Positions 25,157 through 34,679 of a stretch of DNA of 64,000 nucleotides are shown here, in pieces. The stretch is from assembly GCF_000280495.2 (NCBI RefSeq), contig NZ_CP018016.1:2046001-2110000 (forward strand). The letters run 5' to 3'. The translations under genes were made by a program, and so were the position numbers. The notes below the pieces were generated by a model. The model saw nothing but the letters and a program-made list of their open reading frames with translations. It was not told the origin of the DNA and searched no databases. This DNA is from Kosakonia radicincitans DSM 16656 (lineage in GTDB: Bacteria > Pseudomonadota > Gammaproteobacteria > Enterobacterales > Enterobacteriaceae). Position 1 is the stretch's first letter. Each line of letters opens with the position of its first letter.

Positions 25157-26422
25157 ATGTTTGCGCTTTGTGATGTGAACAGCTTCTATGCGTCGTGCGA
25201 AACCGTTTTTCGCCCCGATTTGAAAGGGCGGCCAGTCGTCGTTCTTTCGAATAACGACGGCTGCGTGATTGCCCGCAGCGCCGAAGCGAAGCCATTTGTC
25301 GTCATGGCTGAGCCTTACTTCAGGCAGAAAGAGGCGTTCCGGCGGCACGGCATCGTCGCGTTCAGCAGCAATTATGAGTTATACGCGGATATGTCAAACC
25401 GGGTGATGACGACGCTGGAAGAGATGTCGCCGCGCGTGGAAATATACTCGATTGATGAGGCCTTTTGTGATCTTACCGGCGTGCGGAATTGCCGCGATTT
25501 GACTGACTTCGGGCGAGAGATACGGGCTACAGTGCTGAAGCGTACTCATCTGACTGTCGGCGTAGGCATCGCACAAACCAAAACCCTGGCGAAGCTCGCC
25601 AACCACGCGGCAAAAAAGTGGCAGCGACAGACCGGCGGCGTGCTCGATTTGTCGAACCAGGCGCGCCAGCGAAAGCTGATGGCAATGCTTCCGGTTGAAG
25701 ACGTCTGGGGGATAGGCCGTCGTATCTCAAAAAAGCTCGACGCTATGGGTATCAAAACGGCACTGGATTTGGCTGACAGCGATATCCGGTTTATCCGTAA
25801 GCACTTCAGCGTCGTTCTGGAGAGAACGGTCAGGGAGCTTCGCGGCGAGCCATGCCTCGGGTTTGAGGAGTTCGCACCGGCAAAACAGGAAATTGTCTGC
25901 TCCCGCTCGTTTGGCGGTCGCATTACCGATTACGAGGATATGCGACAGGCAATATGCAGTTACGCCAGCCGGGCTGCGGAAAAGCTGCGTGGTGAGCATC
26001 AGTACTGCCGGTTCATATCTGCTTTCGTTAAAACCAGCCCGTTTGCATCAAACGAGCCTTATTATGGCAACAGCGCCTCTGTAAAACTTCTCACCCCCAC
26101 GCAGGACAGCAGAGATATTATTGGTGCGGCCACGCGCTGTCTGGACCGGATCTGGAAGGATGGACACCAGTATCAGAAGGCGGGTGTGATGCTGGGCGAC
26201 TTTTTCAGCCAGGGCGTTGCGCAGCTCAATTTGTTTGACGACAGCGCGCCGCGCGCGAACAGTGAAAAGCTTATGGAAGTTCTGGATGAGCTAAATAAAA
26301 AAGAAGGTCGTGGCACTTTATACTTTGCCGGGCAGGGCATACAGCAACAGTGGCAAATGAAACGCGATATGCTGTCTCCCCGGTACACGACACGTTACTC
26401 TGATCTGCCCGTGGTCCGGTAA
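25157..26422 (+). CDS. umuC: UmuC-type Y-family DNA polymerase
   Basis: A 421-residue catalytic subunit of error-prone polymerase V. The palm acidic residues are present (Asp6 in [13 protein letters not shown] and the pair in [12 protein letters not shown]), as are the [10 protein letters not shown] finger segment and a sliding-clamp motif QLNLFDD near the C-terminus. It copies across lesions after SOS induction. Full length, with no sign of damage. Confidence 0.93.
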   Translation: MFALCDVNSFYASCETVFRPDLKGRPVVVLSNNDGCVIARSAEAKPFVVMAEPYFRQKEAFRRHGIVAFSSNYELYADMSNRVMTTLEEMSPRVEIYSIDEAFCDLTGVRNCRDLTDFGREIRATVLKRTHLTVGVGIAQTKTLAKLANHAAKKWQRQTGGVLDLSNQARQRKLMAMLPVEDVWGIGRRISKKLDAMGIKTALDLADSDIRFIRKHFSVVLERTVRELRGEPCLGFEEFAPAKQEIVCSRSFGGRITDYEDMRQAICSYASRAAEKLRGEHQYCRFISAFVKTSPFASNEPYYGNSASVKLLTPTQDSRDIIGAATRCLDRIWKDGHQYQKAGVMLGDFFSQGVAQLNLFDDSAPRANSEKLMEVLDELNKKEGRGTLYFAGQGIQQQWQMKRDMLSPRYTTRYSDLPVVR

Positions 26423-26818
26423 CTGGCAAGCAAGAGGGAGCTAAAACGACAGGATTTTAACCTTTATGGAATTACCCTTTATTGACAGGAACATAGAGGC
26501 AAATAATTCGTAATAGTTTGATAAAAAAAAGGTCCTGTATCAATTCAATGTCCGCTCCCCCCTCTAAGCAGACTTTTAGCGAGATAGACTTGTTTGCCTC
26601 GTGCGAGAAACGGACATGTTGGTCAGTACAGATTACTTGTATAACAGCAACTCACATACTGTTATGAAATTAAAAAAAATATTGTATACTTTAAGAAGAA
26701 CGATTGATGGAAGTAGGTAATCTGGATTCAATCCTCGAGCTAGCCTTAGTATATTAGATCTATAAACACATTCAGCAATAATGCTAAATATAAGATAAGT
26801 TTACACTGAGGAATAAAA
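26423..26818. other. AT-rich spacer after umuC
   Basis: About 400 bases with no credible gene. TATACT at 26685-26690 could be the -10 of a promoter for the following gene; no good -35 was found. Confidence 0.5.
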
Positions 26819-27556
26819 ATGACACCTCAAAATGTAATTGAAGAGTTAAACAGGATAGAGCAAATTGTGTTAAAGCTCTCATCTCATCTTTCAGAACAGA
26901 ACCTTCGTTTTTTAGCGGGTACTGTCACAACGAGTGTAACAACAGCAATACAAAAAGAAGTAGAGGTAATTGATAAGAAAATCAATCTATTATATATAAC
27001 AAATAAAATACCTGATGGTTGGCGAACTTTTGATAATTACAAGAAGAACATAAAGAATTACAAAGGTATTGATGAATTGGATAAAGATTTAGATTTAGTG
27101 CAGCAAATCAAATATTGGATCCCTCAATCAAAAGCTTTTGTTGAATTAATTATGGATTTACAGGGAAACAATGAAACACCTGAGACATTGACAAATAAAT
27201 GTTCCGTTCAATTGGCTAATCAATATATTAATAGCGGCAGTAAAATTGATGAGTTAAAGTACTCACTTCTGATTAAACTGATAGACCGGAACGAAGTAAG
27301 AAAAATCAACTTAAAGGATAATGTCATGAATAATTTCACGATCAATGGTAATGTCAATGGACAGCTTAATGTTGCAGGTCATTCAATTAATTCTCCCGAA
27401 CTTAAAATATCGCTTGCTGAACTAATAACCAATATTGAAAAATCAGATGCATCTCCAAGTGAAAAGGCTTCGGCAAAATCAAAACTTCAGGAATTTTTAA
27501 CTCATCCTTTAGTTTCTGCCATAATCGGAGGCTTGGCCGGGAATGTTGGATCATAA
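26819..27556 (+). CDS. Unknown prophage-end protein with amyloid-like and hydrophobic C-terminal segments
   Basis: A 245-residue, strongly AT-rich gene with TGAGGA in front of its ATG. No family was recognised. Residues 1-170 look helical and charged. Residues 171-191 (NNFTINGNVNGQLNVAGHSI) are an Asn/Gly-rich alternating segment like those in proteins that self-assemble through beta strands. Residues 195-228 are helical with many Lys/Ser, and the C-terminus HPLVSAIIGGLAGNVGS (229-245) is hydrophobic and glycine-rich, possibly membrane-active. The gene lies between umuDC and the attachment site, a place for phage cargo. A defence or toxin role is possible but unproven. Confidence 0.6.
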   Translation: MTPQNVIEELNRIEQIVLKLSSHLSEQNLRFLAGTVTTSVTTAIQKEVEVIDKKINLLYITNKIPDGWRTFDNYKKNIKNYKGIDELDKDLDLVQQIKYWIPQSKAFVELIMDLQGNNETPETLTNKCSVQLANQYINSGSKIDELKYSLLIKLIDRNEVRKINLKDNVMNNFTINGNVNGQLNVAGHSINSPELKISLAELITNIEKSDASPSEKASAKSKLQEFLTHPLVSAIIGGLAGNVGS

Positions 27557-28095
27557 ATCCATAAACTTAGAGGCATACCAATGTTAGGTGGTCAACTAAG
27601 TGTTAGTTACCTACTCCCCGATAATTTATGTAGCACAGACCCAACAATGTCAGTTCCTCACTCGTAACGGCCCTGACAACTTTCAAACCTGTCCAATTAG
27701 TGCCTGCTGCGGGAGTTGGTCAACACTATATGTATTAATTAATAGGGAATTGGTCAGGATGTGCCATTTCCCTAGAGTTTCCTCGATAAAAGTGAGTCAG
27801 CGTCGGTACCGGATTTTAAGATAGGCATGTTGATTGAATCTGCCAAACCGGGCTTGATGTATGACTGATCGTGTCAGGGCGCTGACGTTCAGCACGGAAA
27901 GATAGGCGTATCACTCCGTGTGCTGGGACAAGATACGACAGATTTGATGCTGTTCATCAATTAAGATAAACAGGCAAGAAAGTGTTGGTATATTAAGTCA
28001 TGGAAAGTCTGTAAGAGATTGATTTATGGCGGTGAGAATAAAGCCGTTTATACCAGCAAAATTATATAACCACATGAAAGAAAAAGGGTTTAGAT
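27557..28095. other. Prophage end, no gene seen
   Basis: About 540 bases from the last cargo gene to the attachment site. Only short, unconvincing frames occur (for example 27600-27824, without ribosome-binding site). It may contain decayed mobile-element sequence, but nothing specific was recognised. Confidence 0.5.
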
Positions 28096-28157
28096 CGGTC
28101 TCGAAAACCGGAGTAGGGGCAACTCTACCGGGGGTTCAAATCCCCCTCTCTCCGCCA
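28096..28157 (+). other. Attachment site: 3' fragment of tRNA-Ser(CGA)
   Basis: The 62 bases run from the anticodon stem to the encoded CCA: the loop CTCGAAA with anticodon CGA, the long variable arm GTAGGGGCAACTCTAC, the T arm GGGTTCAAATCCC and the CTCTCCGCCA end. They match enterobacterial tRNA-Ser(CGA) (serU). Upstream sequence does not form the 5' half, so this is a displaced tRNA end left by integration. The intact, rebuilt gene should lie at the other prophage end, to the left of the window. The crossover core lies within or at the edge of this segment. Confidence 0.9.
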
Positions 28158-28781
28158 CTTCACCCAATCGGTTGTTTCTTACTGATTTTATTCCGGAAAT
28201 GCCTCGCTTGTACTTCATGAATGTTACACATCATGGATAAATCTGTCATGTGCACATATCTCATAAAACGTAATGCGATTTATTATTTTTACCCTCAGAT
28301 TCCTCTCGCTCTGGTTTGACCATTTTGATCGTCGCAAGTGCGCGCGTTCCCCTTGATGTCTTTGCGTTGCGAAGCCGCACATTTGACCTGCCGAACACAA
28401 TGATTATGCGCTGGCTCTGCGTTACTTAACAGCGATCTGTATTCGCTCTTTTTCCTGTCAGCAGTGAGTGTTCCGTGCTGTTTATCTCTTCTTTATATTG
28501 ACCTGAGAAATACTGTTTTAAATAAGATGTTAATTGTAGCAATCAGTAATATTGCTTCTTACAATTATTATTAACTATCGTTTTCATTATTACTGGAAGT
28601 TGCCATGGCTGAAGGTAATAACTGAAGTATGTAAATGTTTCTGAGCTTATTATCTCTGTGCTTATAAGCTCAAATAAAAATATCTTTAAATATTAATTTG
28701 ATTGTTTTATTGACCTGGGTTTTTCTCGCGTTCAACTTATTTTTACCAGTTTCGCTCATTTTATTATTAATCGGAGAGGCT
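28158..28781. other. AT-rich intergenic sequence right of the prophage
   Basis: About 620 bases of host-side sequence with no convincing gene, RNA or repeat. AT content rises toward the following accessory gene. Confidence 0.5.
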
Positions 28782-29393
28782 ATGTTTGATTTTTTAAGGC
28801 GTTATGGGACGACAAGTATCCCGGCTGTGTGGAAATATGGAAAGGTTAGATGCATTATTCTTGATGATCTCAAGTACACCGAGCCGGATACCTATGCTTT
28901 CATAAAAAAAAGATATCCAGATTACAGGGATATTTTGTTCGGTGGCTTCGTAAGGGATTTCTGCGCCGATATGGGTGAGAATGATAAATTAATTATCGTC
29001 AGTCATTCGACTGAGTTTGGATTGCGCTATGCAAAAATGACAGACGATTTTATTTATTATCTAAAACTATGGGGTTTGAAACGCATTGGAGTATTAAAAT
29101 TCCATTGTTGCCATATTGGCGAGCGAGAATGGTTGCGGGTGCTTGGTGAAAAAATGCTCAGGGATGGGATTTCATTTTCTTATATTAGCGGCCCGTCTTC
29201 TTCCGGTGATAAAGGGCAATATATTTACGATCTGAAATATGGCACCTCTTATACACCTGGAAAATACAAGATAATAAAAGGGGATATTAAAAGAGATTTT
29301 AAAGGGACACGATATGTAATGAAAAACGGCATTCAAGTCGCACCCCGTGCCAAAAATCAACCGAATCAATATCGTACGGTTATTACCGGATAG
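28782..29393 (+). CDS. Putative caspase-fold (clan CD, C80-like) cysteine peptidase
   Basis: A 203-residue protein from ATG 28782, supported by CGGAGAGG at 28772-28779. An in-frame TTG at 28698 would add a hydrophobic N-terminal segment but has no ribosome-binding site. Two segments suggest a clan CD peptidase: a strand then His (KLIIVSHSTEFG, His75) and, after a helix, a strand ending in Cys (RIGVLKFHCCHIG, Cys109/Cys110), followed by FSYISGPSSSGDKG. The order and spacing are like the cysteine protease domain of RTX/MARTX toxins. The substrate and any secretion route are unknown. It stands alone in an AT-rich accessory stretch beside the prophage scar. Confidence 0.55.
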   Translation: MFDFLRRYGTTSIPAVWKYGKVRCIILDDLKYTEPDTYAFIKKRYPDYRDILFGGFVRDFCADMGENDKLIIVSHSTEFGLRYAKMTDDFIYYLKLWGLKRIGVLKFHCCHIGEREWLRVLGEKMLRDGISFSYISGPSSSGDKGQYIYDLKYGTSYTPGKYKIIKGDIKRDFKGTRYVMKNGIQVAPRAKNQPNQYRTVITG

Positions 29394-29587
29394 AATACAG
29401 GTGGCAAGACGGAACATTTCTCCGCTCTCTGATACTGATAGCGCCAATCCCGTGCCATTTACTTGTCAGTAAATCCTGTGGCAACGTAACCGGCAGGTCG
29501 CGTTGCCACAGGGTCAGAAACGACGCTCATCATCTGTTAACCAGGCGTCATTTACGGATGCGTTTATTACCATCATCTTATGCAACG

Positions 29588-31255
29588 CTACGAGTGCGAG
29601 TAGCGCCTTTGCGGGCTGGGGCAGTCGCTCTCTTTGCTCATCCGCTGGATGATGTCCTGGCGCAGCAGGAACTTTTTGATCTTACCGGATGATGTTCTGG
29701 GCAGCTTATCGACGATGACGATGCGCTCTGGGTATTTATATTTCGCCATCCGCTTACGGCTGAAAAAAGCCACCACATCCTCCAGGTGTAGCGGCGGCTC
29801 CCGCGTTTTCAGCACCAGATAAGCGCATGAGCGTTCCCCCAGACGTTCGTCGGGCATCGCTACCACGCAGGCATCCTCAATGGCCGGATGCTGTAACAGC
29901 ACATCTTCCACTTCGCGGCTGCTGATGTTCTCGCCGCCACGCACGATAATATCTTTTTTACGCCCGGTAATGCTGATATAGCCCGCGTCGTCCATCCGGC
30001 AGAGATCGCCACTGTAGTACCAGCCCTCGTCATCCAGCGCCCTGGCAGTCAGTTCCGGCTCATCCAGATAGCCCATAAACACATTCGGGCCGCGCGAGGC
30101 CTCTTCTCCTTCCATACCGCGCAGCAGCGTTTTGCGAGACTCATCCACCACCTTAATTTCCACACCGGCAGCGGCATAGCCATCGGTATTCATCATGCGC
30201 GGCAGCGGATCATCGAGATTCACCAACGCGTGGGGCGAACTCTCCGTCGAACCGTAAATGCTTAACAGCTTGATCCCAAGCTGCTGACAACCCTGCGCCA
30301 CTTTTTTGGGGATAGTGGTTCCACCGCAAAGAAAGAAACGCAGCGATAAAAGATCGGCCGGCTGTTTGCCGAGGGCGCACAAGATGTCATACACAAACGG
30401 CGTGGCGCCGAGCATACAGGTGCAACGCTGTTGCTCCAGCAGTGCGAGACAGGCCTCCGGGGTGAAAATATCCAGCAATACACTGCGAGCACCGATCAGA
30501 AAGGGCGCGGTGACGCCGTGCAAAAAGCCGGTTGCATGACCGAGCGGTGCAGGCATCAGAAACACATCCTGCCAGGTGAGATTCAACCGCGCGCAGTAGG
30601 CTCGTTCACTGGCGAGAATATTGTTATGGGTTAACATCACGCCTTTCGGCATTCCCTCGGTGCCGGAGGTAAACAGCACGGCGGCCAGTTCATCGCCGTG
30701 AACTTCGCGCGGTGCATGTAGTGGGGCGTTCTCCTGCACCAGTTGCCGGAAGCTAAGCGACGTGGTTGCCGGTGCCAGCTTATCCACGCCGACAATGCGT
30801 TGTAGCCAGGGTAACTGGTTTTGCAGTGGCAGGATCAAATCGACCGGACGCGTCTGCTTAAACAGCGTTGGGGGAAAGAAGATTTTTGCCTGGCATTTAT
30901 TTAATACCCACACCAGTTCCGCTTCACGCCAGGCGGGCAGCAGCGGCACAGACACCGCGCCGGTTTTCAGGCAGGCCAGGTAAATCACCGTGAATTCACA
31001 CCAGCCCGGTAGCTGAAATGCGACGCGATCGCCCGGTTGAATACCGCTGTTAAGCAACCATGTTGCCAGGCAACTTGCGGCGTGATCAAGCGCCGCATAG
31101 GTGTATGAATCACCATGATTATCCACCACGGCGAGTTTGTCCGGCATCGCGCGCAGGGTCTGGTGCCAGTAATCGCCCAGCGATGCATCGCCCCAATATC
31201 CTTGCCGTCGGTACGCTTCCCGACGTTCAGCATTAAACGTTATCGTGACACTCAT
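29588..31255 (-). CDS. fadK: Medium-chain acyl-CoA ligase FadK
   Basis: A 555-residue AMP-forming acyl-CoA synthetase that activates a carboxylic acid with ATP and CoA. Visible are the P-loop FTSGTEGMPKG, the GYAAAGVEIKVVDE region, the hinge/signature YYSGDLCRMDDAGY followed by GRKKDIIVRGGENI, and the catalytic lysine near the end (TSSGKIKKFLL). It closely resembles E. coli FadK (YdiD), reported as active on short and medium chains and expressed anaerobically. It is last in the ydiQRST-fadK run. The extra N-terminal residues of E. coli FadK are absent here. Confidence 0.93.
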   Translation of the reverse strand: MSVTITFNAERREAYRRQGYWGDASLGDYWHQTLRAMPDKLAVVDNHGDSYTYAALDHAASCLATWLLNSGIQPGDRVAFQLPGWCEFTVIYLACLKTGAVSVPLLPAWREAELVWVLNKCQAKIFFPPTLFKQTRPVDLILPLQNQLPWLQRIVGVDKLAPATTSLSFRQLVQENAPLHAPREVHGDELAAVLFTSGTEGMPKGVMLTHNNILASERAYCARLNLTWQDVFLMPAPLGHATGFLHGVTAPFLIGARSVLLDIFTPEACLALLEQQRCTCMLGATPFVYDILCALGKQPADLLSLRFFLCGGTTIPKKVAQGCQQLGIKLLSIYGSTESSPHALVNLDDPLPRMMNTDGYAAAGVEIKVVDESRKTLLRGMEGEEASRGPNVFMGYLDEPELTARALDDEGWYYSGDLCRMDDAGYISITGRKKDIIVRGGENISSREVEDVLLQHPAIEDACVVAMPDERLGERSCAYLVLKTREPPLHLEDVVAFFSRKRMAKYKYPERIVIVDKLPRTSSGKIKKFLLRQDIIQRMSKESDCPSPQRRYSHS

Positions 31256-31325
31256 GGACTCTTCCTGGTCAATAAACCGTTAAACGTAGTGGATGTTTTT
31301 GCATGAATTTCAGGCGGATTTGGGC

Positions 31326-31619
31326 TCAACCGTAGCGGAAGTCAACACCGAAGGTCCCTGCCGGGTAGTTCCAGTGTTCGAGAATGGTTTCCCCGCACAA
31401 CACACGGCAGGTGCCGCATTCAAGGCAACCGGCGCAGTCGAAATGGATATTGCCCTGCGCATCCTGCTTGTAGAGATTGGCAGGACAGGCGTTGAGCAGT
31501 TTGCGAAACTCATCAATGTTGGGGTTATCGGCCAGAATAATGTGCGGATGGCCTTCATCAACATGGAATTTATTGACGCCCAGTTTGACGTCAACGTTAA
31601 CGTTATTCTCCTGGCTCAT
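31326..31619 (-). CDS. ydiT: Ferredoxin-like protein YdiT (FixX family)
   Basis: A 97-residue FixX-type ferredoxin. The cysteine cluster CAGCLECGTCRVLC can hold one 4Fe-4S centre, with one more cysteine than seen in E. coli YdiT. It would carry electrons between the flavoprotein YdiS and its partner. It overlaps ydiS by four bases, so the two are co-translated. Confidence 0.92.
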   Translation of the reverse strand: MSQENNVNVDVKLGVNKFHVDEGHPHIILADNPNIDEFRKLLNACPANLYKQDAQGNIHFDCAGCLECGTCRVLCGETILEHWNYPAGTFGVDFRYG

Positions 31620-32905
31620 AGTGCAGTCGCCCCTTTGATGCCGTCTTTCAGTAAATTCAGCAGGCCGATTTTCTTCATGTGAGACATCATCATTTTGCGT
31701 ACTGGCTGATTCGGGCTACCGTCAACCGTGAACATATCATTCATGATGCCTGCCACCATTTGCGGATACTGGGTAAACAGACGCGGGTTTTCCATCAGGG
31801 CAGGGAGCTTGCGGAAATGCTGCATATCGCGCATCACGAAGCTCTGCTCCAGCGCGCGTTTATAGGCCGAAAGTGCGTGAGCCGAAAAATCTTGCTGCGC
31901 TCTGGCGGCAATCGCGGTATTGGCCGCGGCTTCCGCCGAAGCGATGGCTAAGTCCATACCGCGTACCGTATAGCCCAGATTGAGGCACAACCCGGCAGCA
32001 TCACCCACGATCATCACCCCGTCGCCGACCAGTTGCGGGATCATCGCGAGACCACCTTCCGGCACCATATGCGCCGAGTATTCCAGCAATTTCCCGCCCT
32101 GAATCAGCGGGCGAATAGCTGGATGCTGTTTAAAGTCCTCCAGCATTTGCGGCACGCTTTTCCGGGCCTGACCCATCTCTCCCAGCCCGCAAACCAGACC
32201 AATCGATACCGACTCCCGATTGGTATAGAGAAAACCGCCGCCCATCAGGCCATTCGATGGAGAGCCAGCAAACAGCCAGGCGGCACCTTCGTTCCCGCAG
32301 AGATTAAAGCGATCGTCGATTTGCGTGGTCGACAGGCTAATCAGTTCCTTCACGCCCACGGCATAATGGTGCGGCGAGGGCGCCGGCACCATCCCCAGCG
32401 AACGTCCCAGCAGCGAATTGACACCGTCAGCGAGGATCACCACATTGGCCTCAAGAATGTCATCACCTGCCTGCACGCCAGTGACCTGATTGCCTTCACG
32501 GATTAACGCATCCACCCGGACACCCGGAATAAATTGCGCGCCCGCTTCTTCGGCTTGCTCCATCAGCCACGGATCGAGTCGGCTACGCAGCACGGTATAG
32601 GAGGCCTGCTCCGCGAGCTCAGATTTCTCGCGTTGAAAATCGAGGGTGACGGCGTTGTCATCGGTTAAAAAGGAGATTTTCTCCCGCGTGACGTTGCGCT
32701 CAATGGGCGCGCGCTGCGCGAAACCGGGCATGATGCGCTCAATACTGTGCGCGTAGAGTCGGCCGCCGGTCATATTCTTACTGCCCGCGTTGTTGCCACG
32801 TTCAATAACCAGTACATCCAGTCCGGCTTTGGCCATCACATAAGCCGCCACCGTTCCCGCCACGCCCGCGCCCACTACGATGGCGTCAAATTTTTCATCC
32901 GACAT
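31616..32905 (-). CDS. ydiS: FAD-dependent oxidoreductase YdiS (FixC family)
   Basis: A 429-residue flavoprotein of the ETF-quinone oxidoreductase/FixC group. The N-terminal dinucleotide fold is clear (DAIVVGAGVAGTVAAYVMAKAG), and a second FAD-binding segment is DGVMIVGDAAGLCLNLGYTVRGMD. It should take electrons from the YdiQR flavoprotein and pass them on with YdiT. Part of ydiQRST; same order as in E. coli. Confidence 0.93.
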   Translation of the reverse strand: MSDEKFDAIVVGAGVAGTVAAYVMAKAGLDVLVIERGNNAGSKNMTGGRLYAHSIERIMPGFAQRAPIERNVTREKISFLTDDNAVTLDFQREKSELAEQASYTVLRSRLDPWLMEQAEEAGAQFIPGVRVDALIREGNQVTGVQAGDDILEANVVILADGVNSLLGRSLGMVPAPSPHHYAVGVKELISLSTTQIDDRFNLCGNEGAAWLFAGSPSNGLMGGGFLYTNRESVSIGLVCGLGEMGQARKSVPQMLEDFKQHPAIRPLIQGGKLLEYSAHMVPEGGLAMIPQLVGDGVMIVGDAAGLCLNLGYTVRGMDLAIASAEAAANTAIAARAQQDFSAHALSAYKRALEQSFVMRDMQHFRKLPALMENPRLFTQYPQMVAGIMNDMFTVDGSPNQPVRKMMMSHMKKIGLLNLLKDGIKGATAL

Positions 32906-32946
32906 GCGTTATGCTCCCTTCCCGCAGCGCCTGCGGGATACGTATC

Positions 32947-33894
32947 TTAGTGGCTCAATTCACCGATCAGGGCCGGGACGACTTTGTAGATATCGCCCAC
33001 CAGGCCGTAATCGGCGTAATTGAAAATCGGCGCGTTTTTATCTTTGTTGATGGCGACGATCACTTTGGCGCCATTGCCGCCGACCATATGCTGGATCTGC
33101 CCGGAAATCCCCAGCGTCAGGTAGAGATCGGATTTCAGCAGTACGCCGGAGACGCCCACATAACGTTCGCGTTCCATCCAGTTTTCGCCTTCGGCAATCG
33201 GGCGCGAGCAACCCACTTCCGCACCCAGCACGCTGGCCAGTTCTCGTACCATCGCAAGGTCATCTTTCGCCGCCAGGCCACGGCCAACACCCACCACGCG
33301 TTTCGCTTTACTCAGATCCACACTGCTCAGCGTTTTCGCGCGGCGTTCCAGACAACGGATCTCGTGGCGCGGCGCAATATAGTCCGCAGTGACAACCGGG
33401 CAGGTGCGCGACGAATCTGCGGCCGCAGGCTCCAGTACGCCGGATGCGAGGGTAATGATGGCGAGCGAGCCGTTGAGTTTCTCTTTCCCAAACGCCAGAC
33501 CACCGTACATACGGTGTTCCGCACAGACGCTGCCGTCGGCAATGGTGACAGCCGTGGCGTCATTAACCATCGCCACGTTCAATTGCACGCTCAACCGCGC
33601 GCCCAGCGCTTTGCACCGTTTTGTCGCGGCCATCAGCAGTAATGATGGCTGACCGGCAGCGTCCTGCCCGATCCGCGCCGCAAGAGTCTCAGCGAAATTT
33701 TCAATGCGTTGCAGTTCAGAGTGGGGTTCAAGCACTATCACACTGTCGGCGCCCAGAGACTGGACTCGCTTGACCTGTTCTGCGCCATAGACGATGGCAT
33801 GTACCTGCTGGCCCCAAAGGCGTGCGCCGGACAGTAATTCGGCATAGCGTTCTGCGTTATCGCTCAGTACCCAGACATGGGTTAATTGACTCAT
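32947..33894 (-). CDS. ydiR: Electron transfer flavoprotein alpha subunit YdiR (FixB family)
   Basis: A 315-residue ETF alpha subunit. The C-terminal FAD domain is visible (VGVGRGLAAKDDLAMVRELA; VLLKSDLYLTLGISGQIQHMVGG; FNYADYGLVGDIYKVVPAL). With YdiQ it forms the heterodimer that accepts electrons from an acyl-CoA dehydrogenase, presumably YdiO. A 20-base gap separates it from ydiQ. Confidence 0.93.
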   Translation of the reverse strand: MSQLTHVWVLSDNAERYAELLSGARLWGQQVHAIVYGAEQVKRVQSLGADSVIVLEPHSELQRIENFAETLAARIGQDAAGQPSLLLMAATKRCKALGARLSVQLNVAMVNDATAVTIADGSVCAEHRMYGGLAFGKEKLNGSLAIITLASGVLEPAAADSSRTCPVVTADYIAPRHEIRCLERRAKTLSSVDLSKAKRVVGVGRGLAAKDDLAMVRELASVLGAEVGCSRPIAEGENWMERERYVGVSGVLLKSDLYLTLGISGQIQHMVGGNGAKVIVAINKDKNAPIFNYADYGLVGDIYKVVPALIGELSH

Positions 33895-33914
33895 GGTGTT
33901 CTTCTCCGTTGGGC

Positions 33915-34679
33915 TTAATTGAGGGCTTTTTTCACGAGTTCAGCCAGTTGGGCAATCGCTTCGGGTGAATCATTGTCGAGGATGATGTGTTTGCGCGTGG
34001 TGGCTGGTGGTACGGTGATTTCCATCAGTTCCGCCAGCGGTGAGGACGGGCTCCAGCCAATGTCGCTGGCCTGCCACTGGTTGACCGGTTTTTTACCCGC
34101 ACCAAGGATGGCTTTCATCGAAGGAATGCGCGGGACGTTTATATCGGAAGTGACACAGAGAACGGCGGGTGGCGTCAGTTCGATCACTTCGACCTCTTCT
34201 TCCAGCGTGCGCTCAATGCTGAGTTTGTCGCCGTTACGCTGGATGTTGCTGACGGCGTTAATCACCGGCAGTTGCAGGATCTCACCAACCAGCAAGCCCA
34301 CCTGTTGGGCGTAGAGATCCCCGGAACCTTCGCCAAACAGCATCAGGTCGAAGCCCATCTTCTCTGCCGCCGCCGCCAGCGCCTGGGCGATTTCTTTCGG
34401 CAGGGCATGTTCCAGTTGCGCATCCTGCAACATAAACAGGCTGTCCGGGCCGCGAGAAAGTACGTCTTTACGCACTTTTGAATTTTGCAGCAGCGAACCG
34501 CCAACGGTCAGGGCGGCAATCTCATCATCATCGCTGGCGAGCTGCGTCGCCGCTTCGATAGCATTGAGATCGAACTGGCTGATCTTCGCTGCCGCATTGT
34601 CAAAGCTGAGCGCGTGGTCGGGCGTGACCACGATGTCCTGTTCCTCAGGTACCAGTTTGAAGCAGGCTATTATTTTCAT
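33915..34679 (-). CDS. ydiQ: Electron transfer flavoprotein beta subunit YdiQ (FixA family)
   Basis: A 254-residue ETF beta subunit starting MKIIACFKLVPEEQDIVV. The family signature is seen late (EEVEVIELTPPAVLCVTSDINVPRIPSMKAIL). The start is at 34679, preceded on its strand by AGGAGA; upstream residues in the same frame do not match the family. It is the first gene of ydiQRST-fadK and is divergent from the regulator ydiP. Confidence 0.93.
   Translation of the reverse strand: MKIIACFKLVPEEQDIVVTPDHALSFDNAAAKISQFDLNAIEAATQLASDDDEIAALTVGGSLLQNSKVRKDVLSRGPDSLFMLQDAQLEHALPKEIAQALAAAAEKMGFDLMLFGEGSGDLYAQQVGLLVGEILQLPVINAVSNIQRNGDKLSIERTLEEEVEVIELTPPAVLCVTSDINVPRIPSMKAILGAGKKPVNQWQASDIGWSPSSPLAELMEITVPPATTRKHIILDNDSPEAIAQLAELVKKALN

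Larger units (their letters stand above)
1..28157 (+). mobile_element. Lambda-like (cos-type) prophage, right part
   Basis: Gene order is that of the lambda late region: lysis (S, endolysin, Rz/Rz1), a cos-like site, terminase small and large, gpW-like, portal, protease/capsid, FII-like, Z, U, V, G/T, H, M, L, K, I, J, side-tail proteins. All genes lie on the plus strand. The right boundary is a 3' fragment of tRNA-Ser at 28096-28157, the usual scar of integration into a tRNA gene. The left end (integrase, repressor, replication genes, intact tRNA) is outside the window. Structural genes show no frameshifts, so the late region looks intact. Several cargo genes interrupt it, each with its own terminator, promoter or distinct AT-rich composition. 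Confidence 0.95.

Noticed and set aside
27600..27824. A 74-codon frame at the prophage end
   Set aside because: No ribosome-binding site, odd composition and no resemblance to any family.
28026..28220. A 64-codon frame running through the tRNA fragment
   Set aside because: It crosses the tRNA-Ser 3' end, so its apparent coding character is accidental.
32911..33642. A 243-codon frame antisense to ydiR
   Set aside because: Shadow frame caused by codon bias of ydiR; no family resemblance.
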